Of a DNA stretch of 64,000 nucleotides, positions 1 through 12,052 are shown one piece after another. Each line of letters opens with the position of its first letter. Position 1 is the first letter of the stretch. This stretch comes from Anoplolepis gracilipes (taxonomy: Eukaryota; Arthropoda; Insecta; Hymenoptera; Formicidae): positions 4,433,501 to 4,497,500 of the forward strand of contig NC_132982.1 in the NCBI RefSeq assembly GCF_047496725.1. Reading direction: 5' to 3'. The notes beneath the pieces are model-generated. The model had not been told where the DNA came from, ran no database searches, and saw nothing but the letters and a program-made list of their open reading frames with translations. Position numbers and translations under genes: made by a program.

Positions 1-999
1 AGCATGAGCGAGCGTGTTGCAAACACATGGTGCTACAGGAGCACAGTAAGAAGAGCCGACGAGACACACACACATGTACACGGCCGATTCTATATAATGA
101 CGCATGTCGCACGCGAAAAGCGTGTACACACGTTTCCGCGATGCGTGCGTGAGTGCGTGAGTGCGTGAGCGCGCAACTGTCGGTCGTTGAGGACATCGGA
201 GAGCTCGAGACATCCGGTACAATACCCTCTCGCTTATAATGGGCCGCTAGTTCCTCGCATTGTTCGGAGGTTACATTATACGCGCTTAAATTATCACGTG
301 GCGCGCGACATTTCCAAATGCGGAAGTGTCGTATGGATATACATATGTATATCACACTCTCTGGTCGAGAGAGATAAAGTGCCGACCAAAAATGCGTACT
401 CTAACTCCGTATAATATTCTTATATTTTCGACAAACTATATATATACATATATATTATAATCTGCGGAAGAGCGATTTAAAATTCTCCTTTTTACGATAA
501 AAAAAGATTCATTTTTTTCATAAAGTTTTTTTCTCTTTTTTTTTTTCAAGTTTTCTCCCTCTTAGTCATATCGCACGCGCTGGACTGCATAAAGTGTTAG
601 AGCTACACGAGTTACACAAAATCGTGCGCAAAGTTCATTACCACGCTTCCGGTCGTAGTTCACAAAAACTTGTTGAGTAATTAGTTCGTTTCTGGCGTCT
701 GTCTCGGACTTCATGGTTCGTACAAGCCTACAAATGAATTTCATTCTGTTTCTGTACGTGACGTTTTATTAACTGTGAGAATAAGGCTGAACGACGTATA
801 AACAGAAAAGTCAGCGACCTATTTAAAGAAGTTTTCCCGCTTTTGATATATTCTCATGTATGTAAATCTATCATAATACGAATAAATACCGATTGATAGA
901 TAATCGATATTTATATCACAATCTTGCATCTATAATGCTCGAAGAAAAGCGTCTAAACTGAATGTAATACATTGCTTGTGTTAAACAATTCAATATTAT
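1..999. other. gene-free AT-rich stretch
   Basis: No supported gene. The first 400 bp are CpG-containing and irregular. After 420 the sequence becomes AT-rich with T runs around 500-550. Open frames here are short, and several begin at non-ATG codons. I see no splice-flanked exon. Confidence 0.5.
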
Positions 1000-1248
1000 A
1001 TTGACGAGTGTAATTCGATTTGATTTAGTTTAAATTTAATTTTAATTTTAAAATTTTAATTTTGATTTTAATTTTAATTTTAATTTCGATTTTAATTTTT
1101 AATTCTGATTGGAATGTAATGTAATTTAATTTAATTTAATCTAATTTAATGTAATTTAAGTTCATTATGTAACCAACCGGAAGTCATCCTAAGCCGTAAA
1201 GTAAGGATTAAATAAAAAAAAAAAAAAAAAAAAAATTGACGAGTGTAA
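1000..1248 (+). mobile_element. poly(A)-tailed short retroposon with 14-bp target-site duplication
   Basis: A perfect 14-bp direct repeat, ATTGACGAGTGTAA, flanks the insert at 1000-1013 and 1235-1248. The insert (1014-1234) ends in an uninterrupted A run of about 21 bases after GGATTAAAT. Its front half is monotonous TTTAAT-type sequence. A poly(A) tail next to a long target duplication is the signature of LINE-machinery retroposition, so this is a SINE, a 5'-truncated LINE or a retrocopied RNA. No coding region is visible and I do not recognise the family. Confidence 0.7.
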
Positions 1249-1262
1249 ATAAAGAAAAATAT

Positions 1263-1494
1263 AATTAATAAATGTAAATAAAAAGGGGCTTAAGGAGCAA
1301 TTGTAAATTAAAATTTAAATGTAACGGTGAAATTTATTGATACATAATACGAGAGAAGTAACAAACTTACGAGTTGATAAAAATAATTAAAATTAAAACA
1401 CTTCTCGTATTAGGTATCAATAAATTTCACCGTTATATTTAAATTTTAATTTACAATTGCTCCTTAAGCCCCTTTTTATTTACATTTGTTAATT
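1263..1494. repeat. long inverted repeat (foldback MITE-like)
   Basis: The arms at about 1263-1359 and 1399-1494 are near-perfect reverse complements around a loop of about 40 bp. Shared segments include AAAAAGGGGCTTAAGGAGCA and AATTTATTGATAC. The size and structure fit a non-autonomous foldback element. No convincing target duplication was found. It starts 14 bp after the retroposon described just upstream. Confidence 0.75.
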
Positions 1495-1583
1495 GTTATA
1501 GGAGCCTTTAAAACTTTATTATTTTTAAAAATATAATCATTTTAATTTCCTTAATCAAAATTATTCTCGATACATATTCGCTT

Positions 1584-1585
<2 letters not shown>

Positions 1586-1625
<40 letters not shown>
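1586..1625. repeat. (TA)n microsatellite
   Basis: About 40 bp of uninterrupted alternating TA. Confidence 0.9.
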
Positions 1626-1627
<2 letters not shown>

Positions 1628-1755
1628 GCTAATGCACTTTACGTATTAAAAGATATATTGAGAATCTTAAAGACATTTTTTCTGTGACAATTAATAAAGT
1701 TAATAAAATGTAATTGGTGACAAGAATAAATACAAGCAGCATGCTTGTCCTGCAG

Positions 1756-1823
1756 CTTGAAAATTTCATTTTACAACGGGGATAAAATTCCCGATTTGAA
1801 AATTAATCACCTGAACGTGCGAG
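1756..1823 (+). other. candidate internal coding exon (unassigned)
   Basis: A 68-bp block lies between an acceptor-like CTTGTCCTGCAG and a strong donor-like GAG|GTAAGG. One frame (from 1757) is open through the whole block and reads as a plausible hydrophilic peptide, beginning LKISFYNGDKIP and ending INHLNVR. The other frames contain stops or are less convincing. I do not recognise the family and found no partner exon. It could be chance. Confidence 0.22.
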
Positions 1824-3087
1824 GTAAGGTATTCTATTCTTCGCGGCATCTCTCCTACGCTCGTTGCTCGCTTGACGAGCGCGCGAGATTAATACGAGGA
1901 TAATTCATCTTCTTTCGAAGGTAGAGCTCTCGCATTCCGTTAATCCGCGATCGAGCGCGAGACTAATTTATTCCACGCTAGTATTACATCGCACAGTTTA
2001 CACCACGAATAATTAATCTCCACCACACTACCGCGTACGTGACCTTGGCAGCAACAGCAGCAGCAACCACGACGGAGAACGACGATCGGAACCAACCACG
2101 ACGACGCGGAAGCGCCACGAGCCCCACGAGGTGCTTCGCGACTCGTTAAGACTCCATTCTCCCATCTCTCGTGTTATTCCGCAATTTACCCTCGCTGGTT
2201 ACCAGTGTGATCGAGGTATTCACGATATTCGCTCCTCTCGCAATCGATATACTCCATTTTACTTGACAGTCTTCGTGATATTCTCAATTTTACACGTGGC
2301 GCATCCAAGAAGATAAAAACGTCACACATCTCCACGTGTCACTTAAAACCACGACGGTTGTGCGACAGCGAAATGTCACGGATATATAAACGGAGAGCAC
2401 AGATTTCTCGAGAGACAGAAATATAATTGAATCTTGCGCGAATCCAATTTTTATATAAGGAAACGCGCATGACGAATCACGCAACATCGTGTATCCGCTT
2501 CGCGAAAACACGCGACGCTTATAGTGCATCATAAATGGCACAACGGTTGCGCGAGAAGATGTTTTATGTATAATCCACACGCGGTGCCGACTAGTTTTTC
2601 ATCGTTCTCTCCCTGGAGCAATAAAACCTGAAGGCGAGGGGACTTGGACCTGTACTAAATATATCCGGATTATAACCCCGGCAAGAGAGAAAGGCGTCAA
2701 GTCGAGTCTTCGAAATCTATGACCAGCTTACAGTTCGACCAACTCCCAGCCTCGTCCGGAGAATATAAGTAGAAGTAGTAGTAGTTAATGACCGACGTCG
2801 GCTATTAACCTCTTTCCAGTTATCGTCGTTTACATATGTCGTTAATACGTCGACGCATTCTACATTATTATAGTATTAATTAAACCTCGGATTAAAATGT
2901 CAGGATATTAATAGTTATTATTAGATTTTGTGTCAATCTGCGTTTTCTCTTGTATGCATAGTGCGATTATTCTTTAAACTTTTACGAACAAAATATTCTT
3001 AGCAAAATGATTGCTCTTTTCTGAATGTTAAAATATTCTTCCTTTTTGATTAATTTCTAATTTAACTAATTTTTATATGCATTGTAC

Positions 3088-3132
<45 letters not shown>

Positions 3133-6100
3133 CAACTCAATAATAATAGAGATAATTTTGTCAACAAAAACGAAAAAGTTTGATGATGTAATATTAAAAT
3201 ATTCTTTCAAATTAATTTTTGTACGTATTGTATATAATAATAGAAAATATAATCAATCGATAATAATCCAGTCAATAAAAACAAAAAAGCTCAATGATAT
3301 AATAAAATATGTCCATTCGCGTTTCTTCTTCCATACTTTCCTCGAAACTCGACTAATTTAGAGTGATCGTATCAAATGTTGTACATCCTTAAGTATCTGT
3401 ATACTCCAGGGCATAACGTCGGTGCGCACGCGCCTACATGTTTAATTCATGACGATGCATTACTCATTCATTCATGCGATCATGCGGAAGGCACTTCCGA
3501 GAAGAATGCCGTAATAAGATTCTGAAAGAGAATATCTTCCTTGCACTTTTCTACTATATGTATCTTCCGTCATTTTTGATATTGTGAGACTGCACGTCAG
3601 GGGAGCGGAAAGAACAATATAAATCGAACAAAAGTAAAGAAATTCTAGTATTCAAATTGGCTTCAAAGAGCAAAAATGCTGTCTCTTTAGATACAGGAAA
3701 ATGTTTCCCGGCAAATAACTTGTGTGTGTTTACTGTTTTCGCAAAATATATATATATATATATATTTTATACAAACGCAATATTGCGCAGCGATATATTA
3801 TTCGCGTTAATGTACAAAGATATCGCAACTATATGTATTATATCACGCAGCCTGGAGAAATATAAAGTCGTGACGAGAGCTAATAAACCTCGCTCTCGCA
3901 AACTGGACTGTATTCATCCAATCAAACCTCTACGTGACTCATCAATAACGGAGCCTTTCAGAGAACGCTTCTGAAAAAAAAGCGTTCGTGTTGAGATTTA
4001 CCTATGATTAGGGGGCATTCGCCGGTGCACGACCACCGCCGACAACGGAATTATTATATCTTTCCCTCGTTTACTTTCGAGAGAGCTCACAGACGAACGT
4101 TCATACCGATTGCATACCGTTGCTAGAATGCAATCAAACCGCATCCGGAGTTCCGAACGCATGATAGCGCAGAGCGGTATTAGCTATACCGTCAAGGTTC
4201 TACCGGGTCAAAAAGATCGTACGACTGCCGGGCAAAAACAGGAGGACAAAGTTAGAGGAATGCATCCGGCTTTGCCCTTTGAAGCGTACTACAGATAAAG
4301 CAGCAATTTCGAGATCTGTCCGCTACTCCCACGCCGCGGCGGTTTTAAACGTATAATCGTTGCAATAAAGTAGAGATATCACAAGGCTCGCGCGGTCAAA
4401 ATTTCGCTGGTATTTTTAACCACTAACGGACCTCTTAAAATAATAGCTAGACTCCAGTGAACGTACGCAGATGACATATATACAAGGTTACTGAATATAA
4501 TATTATAATTTAAGACATGCATATTAATGTTCAATGTTTTGTAACAGGTTGCAATAATATAGAATGTAAAAAAATCAACTTTAATTTTCTTATACGTGTG
4601 GACTCTAGAGGATTTTGATGGATTTAATTTATTTAAAAATTGAGCTCCTATTTTGCATTTCAAAAAAAAGGCAGTAAACGAAATCTCTCACTTAGAGATC
4701 TAAAAGAAAAACTTTCAAAACTATAGAACTGTAACATAGCGACATTTCCAGAAAAATCTTTGATGAAAATAAAATTCAGCATTAAATCCTACATTTATTA
4801 AAAAAAAAAAAATTTATATACAATTATATAAAATAATTAAAATATTCTAAAGTAATGGTTCAATTATTTTATAAGTAATAATTCAAGAATGTGGTACAAA
4901 GTTCATGAAATGCATTTCATAATTTGTTTTCTAAAATATTTTTGCAGATATATTTAAGTATGCACTCATCCAATATACTTTTACTTCGGATGATTCACCC
5001 GAGTCTCATCATCAAGAATAAAGCATGTAAATTTGTCTCTTTTATCTAATCTTCTGCTATACATCTTAACCGTCGACATGATATTTAATACACACACAAT
5101 GAAAGTACTCTCACTTCCTAGAGTCGATAAAACTTCGTCGACAGAGACGTCACTCATGTCGAGTCGAAAGTTCCGGGGGCGCGGTTGGATAAAAGTTTGT
5201 GACGTTAGAACAGGGACATTGTGAAACGAGAGTAGAAAAAAGAAGCTCGGACGGAAAATATATTTCTCTACCCCGCGGGATTTGTATAATCGACGCATAA
5301 AGAAACTCGTTCTAAAGTCACTTTCGTCTTTTATATGGCAGCCGCCAAGTTGGTGCCGGGTAAAATCGAGTCAAACTTCACAGGCGATGTAACGAACAGA
5401 CGGAAAAATATAACGACGCGCCTCACATCGTCGGTCAAATCCAAGACTGCCAAAGTTAACCCGGATTTTCAACAATTTCAAAATAACACGGTATATATAT
5501 TTTTGTTGCTTTAAACCCGTTACATATTAAAGATATACTATATAAATTGTAGATATACAGCTCGTATTTTTTTTTATAAGGTTGCAAAGATTGTAAAAAA
5601 TTAAACTGACAATAAATGAAAAATCACACAATCTTAAAAAATGATTTTAAGATATATGTTCAAAAGTAAGCATATAAAATATCATTTAACAAAAATACAT
5701 TTAATTGCAGAATTATCATTAATGCAAAGAATTTGAAAATATTTACCGTTTAAAGAGATACCCATTTCAAACATTTATACTAAAGTGAAAAGATAAACTA
5801 TTGAAGATAAATTATTCTCTTCTCTGATGAGCATTTTATTCACACAGCATTGAAATATTCATGCAACGTGCAGCGAATAATTCTCCAAATCGAAGTGACT
5901 AAATGTCTCGCAGATACTGCAGATCGATATTCTCTTCTTAGTTTAGTATACTTGACGTCGTGGGACCTGTTTGTCGACGCCGATCGATAAGCTGCGACCT
6001 GATTTAGCAAAGATTCTAACTGGAGGTGCTTCCAAACCGCCAGTAACATTCAGAAAACACGCAAATGACGTCGAACGCTTTTCATTTACGTTGTTAAAGT

Positions 6101-6880
6101 GCCCTGTCACTACCCTATCACCACCCTGTCACGCGACGTTCACGTCAGAATGATTGAAACACTTTTCTATTTCACAGTTATTTACAAATTTTTCGATACG
6201 TAAAAATAGAAAAGATAACAAAAATAATTATTAAATCTCGTTAATACAACTATTTTAGAAAATACCTTAATACAATACTTAAGAATGCATATAATCAATA
6301 CTTTTTGGAAAAATTATCTAAAAAAAAAGCGTCTAAATCATTTTGACATGCCAATTTTACAATCGAATGTATCCGATTGATTCGTCGTAAAAATGGAAAA
6401 GAATAAAAAAGACTCGCGAGTGAACATAGATATCAATCAGATTCGTTCAGCGCGAATTGTGTATTACTATATACGATCGTGTGGAACAATAAGTTCCGAT
6501 GCAGATGCACAAGGCATTGCTCTCTATATTCCCTCTGATTCGCTACGGCTGCATTATAGTTGACGTTACATTCGCTATATACGATCAAAAGCGACAATAA
6601 CACCTTGCAATAAATCCATGCTTGTTTCTTAAAAGTTAGAAGAATACGCAAAGAAGAATATGTTGTAAACTAATTTTTTTAGATTTTTAAACAATTTTCT
6701 GCATAGCTCTTGATGTCAATAAACTTTATCAAAATATGTATTTTTAGCAGCAGAGTAATAAAAATTTGTATGATACATTTATTTATTACTCTATAAATAA
6801 TTAGTGCTACAAATATCAAAATTTGTTTGAAAATATCAAAATTTTCTTAAAGATTTTAACGCACAAGTACACGCACTATT
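1824..6880. other. gene-poor stretch with a CAG/CpG-richer block at 2,035-2,140
   Basis: No supported gene. The stretch 2035-2140 is purine- and CAG-rich and could be a 5' UTR or promoter. From 2650 to 6880 I see AT-rich sequence, short random frames, an (AAT)n tract and a short (TA)n tract near 3,747. Confidence 0.4.
3089..3133. repeat. (AAT)n microsatellite
   Basis: About 15 AAT/ATA trinucleotides in a row. The isoleucine-run peptide seen across it is an artefact of the repeat. Confidence 0.9.
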
Positions 6881-6929
6881 AATTGCTAGTTCAACAATAT
6901 ACTAGTTCTCTTTTCGCTTCGTGGACCTA

Positions 6930-7015
6930 GTAGAGTATTCATGCTTGACGAGATACCTCATGGTTTCCAACGGATAGAGACTGTGGCCGGAAGCGACGTT
7001 TCCTTCCTCTTATAT
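6930..7015 (+). other. candidate coding exon or short first exon (unassigned)
   Basis: A pyrimidine-rich tract ending CCTAGTAG is followed by an open frame with an in-frame ATG at 6941. The frame reads MLDEIPHGFQRIETVAGSDV and runs into a donor-like TAT|GTAAGG at about 7015. Codon choice is less AT-biased than in the surroundings. No family is recognised and no linked exon was found, so confidence is low. Confidence 0.2.
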
Positions 7016-8596
7016 GTAAGGATAATGGAACATGTTAGCAAATGTACTGTTTCCGTTTGCTTTATTATGACTTGGAAACTCGACTTTATCTCAATGGAAA
7101 AACCATTCATGTGTCATTATAACACCAAGAAAAAATAGTAATTACGAAAATGGAAATGCTATTTTTTAAAATATTTATTTTTCTTTCAATTATTAAATAG
7201 AGATAGTAGAAACAGATATAATTTTAACGTTTTATTTGTTTTGAGATATCATAGGAAAAATATATGACACTTAAGAAAATATCTTATTTTAATTTTTAGA
7301 AAGTTTTAGAATATTGACATTTAGCACATAAGATATAACAAGATATTTTTTTCAAGTTCTGAAAGCTTTCTTCAAACTTTCTCCAATTAAACATCTACCT
7401 TGTATCATAATAAGATTCTGTTGAAAAATATTTTACAATTTTTTAGAAAAGGGGTCACTTTGTACAAATAAATTAATTAGTCTACGTGCAAATCGATTTC
7501 TAAAGATCTTTTACCGGGTTATGAATCCGGGATAATAAATAATCAAGTTTAATATAGCTGCAGAAATTCCGTTAAAAGCATCATTTTGCACGATATTATT
7601 CAGACAGGTGGGTATATCTCGTTCAATTTTGACTTAGGTACTAGATAAATGGTTGCCATATATAAATGACTCGTGCACAGTTGCCGAGGCGTACCAGTTA
7701 GATTTAACTCTGTGGCCCGTAGTTTCTAACTTGTATTCTATATCGAGAAAGAGAGAGACCGAGATAGACCATCGTCGCGCTTTTACCACTAGCCGAGAAT
7801 CGTGAAGCAGACGCGAGAAGTATCACGTGGGATTTGAGACAAGCTCGACCTCTCAAGTTATTCCACCACTATATGACGAGGAAGTTTATTATTACAGGAC
7901 CCACCCCGACCAGCGAATAAATGTCGCTCGAAGCACAAAGCAATTGTACTTACTCGGAACACTCCTTTAACTGCATAAAAAAAAATAATAATAGCGTGTG
8001 TTGTTTTCGAATCGATTTTTGCCGGACCCATGTGAGCAATCGACCGAAGATGATCTAATATCTTCGCCAGACACACCGTTATCGCGAGTAATATCGACAG
8101 AATCGATATGGACGATAATAAAGAGACTACGAAGCGCGCATCCGTGAGAAGCGCGCGGTTGCGTTATCTGTCACCGAACGACAGTGCAGTGTAGATACAC
8201 GTGGAGCAACTTACACGGAGTATTCATCCGTAAAGTGGGGCGCGCTTTTGTAATTCTATCTGTGAAACGTCATCGTCGGCGCGATGCCGGTAAAAGCTCG
8301 CGATAACGAGTTCAGTTATCCTTCCTCTCTATGCACAAGTAAATTTTCAATTTTACCTTCCTTCGCTCGCACGTCTCTTCGTTTTCGTTTTTTATTCATA
8401 AGGAAGTTAAATAATAGTCTACTATACTCGCATAAAATTCCGCTTTGATTATGGAAGAGTGCATCGTTTATTTCCATCCGAATCGAACATTGTTACACAT
8501 GCGTACACTCAATGATTTAGAGATTTCGAAAAGAAGTAACAATCTATATATGATTTTGTTGAACAATTATATACTACGATAAAATTTCGCCTCAAT

Positions 8597-8627
<31 letters not shown>

Positions 8628-10681
8628 GCATTTCTTGTGTCAAATTTTATCCCAGACAACAAAATTTGCATTAATAATTCAGGATGATAAAACTATATGT
8701 GCAAAGTTCCTTCGACATCTTTTCCATCGATTTACGAAGAGTAAATATAGAACAAAAATAATAATAGTAATCGTACTAAAAGGATATTGATGATACTGTG
8801 GAAAAGCATCGGTGGCTAGTAGAAAGAAAAAGAAGAATAAAAGTCCTCAATTTTATGAATAACATGGTCGGCGGAAAAGAGCCCGCGTCGAGATAATAAA
8901 GTATATGTGAGACACAGAAAGACCCGTAATGGTTTCGCATAAAAAGTCCATCCGAGGAAAAACTCGGTGCCCGAATGGCGGCGTGGCCTTACAGATAAAT
9001 GCGCTCTTAGTTCGTTCGGTCCCCCTCTTTTTATCCCTGCCCTACCCCCTCCCCCCCCCGCGAAGCGAAAGTACGAATTTCGCGGTGGCACGAACGATAA
9101 TTTTATCGCACGACTGGGTTTCTCGAATTCGCTGCTTCAGCTGCGGTTACCAGTTTACGAGGATCAGGTGTCCCGCGTCACGTTCCTTACCGCCAGACAC
9201 CGCCTGGTGAAACTTATACGCATAAGTTGCGGAAAATAGAGAGGCTCGGTCAGCAAGAATCACTAATATGAACATTCGCGTCAACCGATCAGGTTATTAA
9301 ACCTGCGAATCTTGATAAACGGCTGAATATTATTCATATTGCCCGAGAGGCGTCTCTGACACATTCAAATTTATTTTTCATCCATTTTAATTTATCAATT
9401 AGATTGTTGTAAAATATGTAGACAAATCAGAAGCACCTCTCTATCTCTCTCTCTCTCTCTCGGTAGAAAATCCAAATTAGTTTATATAAATATCGAAATA
9501 CACAATATGTACGCGCCTGATATTTTCATATACAATGCTTTTGTGTGTACAACAGAGGATGCAACGTCTAGACATAAGCATGCTATGTGTGTTGCACACA
9601 CACACACATATATATAGAAATGGACGGTAATCTTCGAAAGAGAGGAGCGAGAAGCGACCGGAAAACGGAAGCAGCGCCGGGTGCTTCAAGCTTTGATGGC
9701 GGATAGCAGTTTAATTAGTTTGTTATCCTTTTCATTTAACTTTGTTTTTCGCTCCTAAACGACGATAGTGTGCTATACTCTTCTAGATATTCCAAGAGAG
9801 AACCTCGGCTTTATCTTCTTTTTACAAACTTTTAATACAACTATGTAATAATAATCATAAATTATGTAATTAATTCAAGACTGCACTGGTACATTTACAT
9901 GTAAAGAAATAATATATTTTCCTTCCTCTCAATAAGACCATTTTGACACTTTATGCGCATTGCAAGGCGGAGTAACTGCTTATCGAAACGGTAGAATGAA
10001 TATTGCATACAACACTCGTTTTTCGTAAAATTTATTCTCTCTTAGTCGTGAATATTTGATGTAAATGTCAAGTTTGCGATGAATCAGCCCAAGTGATTCA
10101 GCCATTAACCGTTATGTAAGATCGTAAAAATGCAGGCGCCATTTCCCTGGCAGGGTAACATTACGCGAATAGAAAATTCCACGTCATGGAAATCTGTAAC
10201 GTGAAAGCGCAATCGGCAACGTTAGGATTTAAGAAATTTTTCTCTAAAGTAGTGATACCGATTTAAGAGACGCGCGCCACTAAGACCTACTATTATTATT
10301 ATCCGAATATTGACAACGCGGATAAATTACGCGTGCATTATACGAGTCTCGCTGCTTACGTACAAGAGAGTTTCGGCCGTTATTTATTGCGACTTTAATC
10401 CGCGGTTATGTGGAGGCGAGAGAGCGCGAGCCTTGAGGTCGCGGTACCGTAACTTGAGATTTAAATAAACCTATCGCGAGAGAGCGCTTTTACATGCAGA
10501 TGACGAAGCGCGTTATCGAGTACCCGGAAAAAGTACACGAATTCGATACTAATACAACTTCACCGCAATTGTCAATATTACACTGTACGCTTTCTCTATA
10601 AGAGAGATATAATGAGATACGCAAAGTATTTCTACGATTTCAACCGTATCGATAAGTGTATATTGGAAACCTAAAATAATC

Positions 10682-10713
<32 letters not shown>

Positions 10714-11780
10714 CATACGCGAGATATACTTTGAGTCTCGTCTATCATCGACACGATAGCAAATCGAGATAAGATCGATCATAAAATTAAACGACGAGAG
10801 AATCGCGAAAAAAGAGATCATGTCATCATCACGTGCCGGGCTCAAGCGGTAACCACGTGTCGTACTCTTTTGACAGGTAGCGTTATCCAATAATCGATAC
10901 CTAACAATAAGTTGAGAGAGCAACGGCGTGAAGAAACTTGTATATCTATAAGCGTATCATTGTTCGATGACCGCTTGCCCAACCAAAGCACTCGTATTTC
11001 TTATATGACTTCCCTTCGCGGTCCCGATCGGCAGATTCCATTCATCTCGCGAGCAAATTGTCGTAGTTCGCCAAACAAACAGTCGTTAGGTGCACCTTGC
11101 ACGACGACTGGTTGCTGCAACCGATACAATCGCGCGTATGTATCACGATAAATAAAGCGATATTATAGCCCTGGCGGCGACTAGTTTGCAATGCTTTCAC
11201 CCGTATCTAGCGCAAAGAGAAGCGCTTGGCAACCGTATATTATTCCGTTTCCGTCCACACAAGAGAAAGGATTTTCGATAAAATTGCTTCTCTTTCAATG
11301 GCATTTTATTCTGATTTTGTTTAATTAAAACTTCGTATAAGATACATGTAACGATTCTGTTTGTGATATCTCGGTGATAACAAACTTGTCATGCGTTTCG
11401 AGAAAATAAAAAGTTTAGGTAAAAATAAATGTATATACTCTTTTGCATGATAGCCATTTGTATAAATTATTGACTTAAATACGTTTGTTTGTGTAATGAA
11501 AGAACATTTGAGAGTTTTAGCGGAAACTCCCTTGAATTGCGCCAAATCGATGTTAATTGGATTTTCAATGTTACAAGCGCGCGTTTAAAGTGCAAATGGA
11601 ATTAGATTCCACTTGTATACTTAACAGTATAACGCGATGTAATTTTAGTATCGTCGTTTAATTTGGACATTATTGGTTGCCGCGAAATCAAATTCACGAT
11701 GTGAAATTAAAGGTGTGAAAATTCAATTACTTCGTTGTACAACGTAATCGCGGTGAGGAATTAATTGCGCCATTTTTAAG
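7016..11780. other. gene-poor stretch
   Basis: No supported gene. It contains a TATA-like element near 7,660, a CpG-richer patch at 8,900-9,250, a 28-base A run at 8,597-8,624, a (CT)n tract near 9,450 and an (AAT)n tract near 10,685. Overlapping open frames on both strands around 8,816-9,239 are shadows of one CpG-rich patch with a C run. Confidence 0.4.
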
Positions 11781-12052
11781 CGCGGCATTTTGTCAAATCC
11801 GATTGGCAGACGATTTGTGTATTCGGGCTCTATCGTTCTTTTTTTCATCGATGCAAATCGATGTTCAATCGGGTCTTCAGGCATGCGGACGAATTCATGT
11901 GCATTGTACCAGCTGTCATCGTTCTGTCTGCGAATTATGCGGCTTACGTCGCGAAAATAACAGAGATGTACATAGTCGAAATTTACAACCGATGGATCTG
12001 CCCGGAATATCCAGGCAAATGCGCAACGATATCAACGTATGCGTACGTGTGA
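11781..12052 (+). CDS. candidate small membrane ORF or exon, unknown function
   Basis: A stop-free stretch from 11781 to a TGA at 12050-12052 has mixed, coding-like codon use in AT-rich surroundings. An ATG at about 11861 would give 63 residues. The predicted product has one hydrophobic segment (core FMCIVPAVIVLSANY), then a charged stretch and a Cys-containing tail (NRWICPEYPGKC). A donor-like GTATGCGT just before the stop allows the alternative that it is an internal exon. A second frame over the same bases contains a chance-looking CxxC..CxxC string. The start context is weak and I recognise no family. What is seen is an open frame with a possible transmembrane helix; that it is expressed is inference. 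Confidence 0.3.

Noticed and set aside
7657..7700. A TATA-like element followed by an initiator-like ACCAGTTA.
   Set aside because: Spacing is several bases longer than usual and no downstream exon is visible.
11880..11945. A CxxC...CxxC string suggesting a zinc-binding domain.
   Set aside because: It is in the alternative frame to the better membrane-segment frame and has no domain context.
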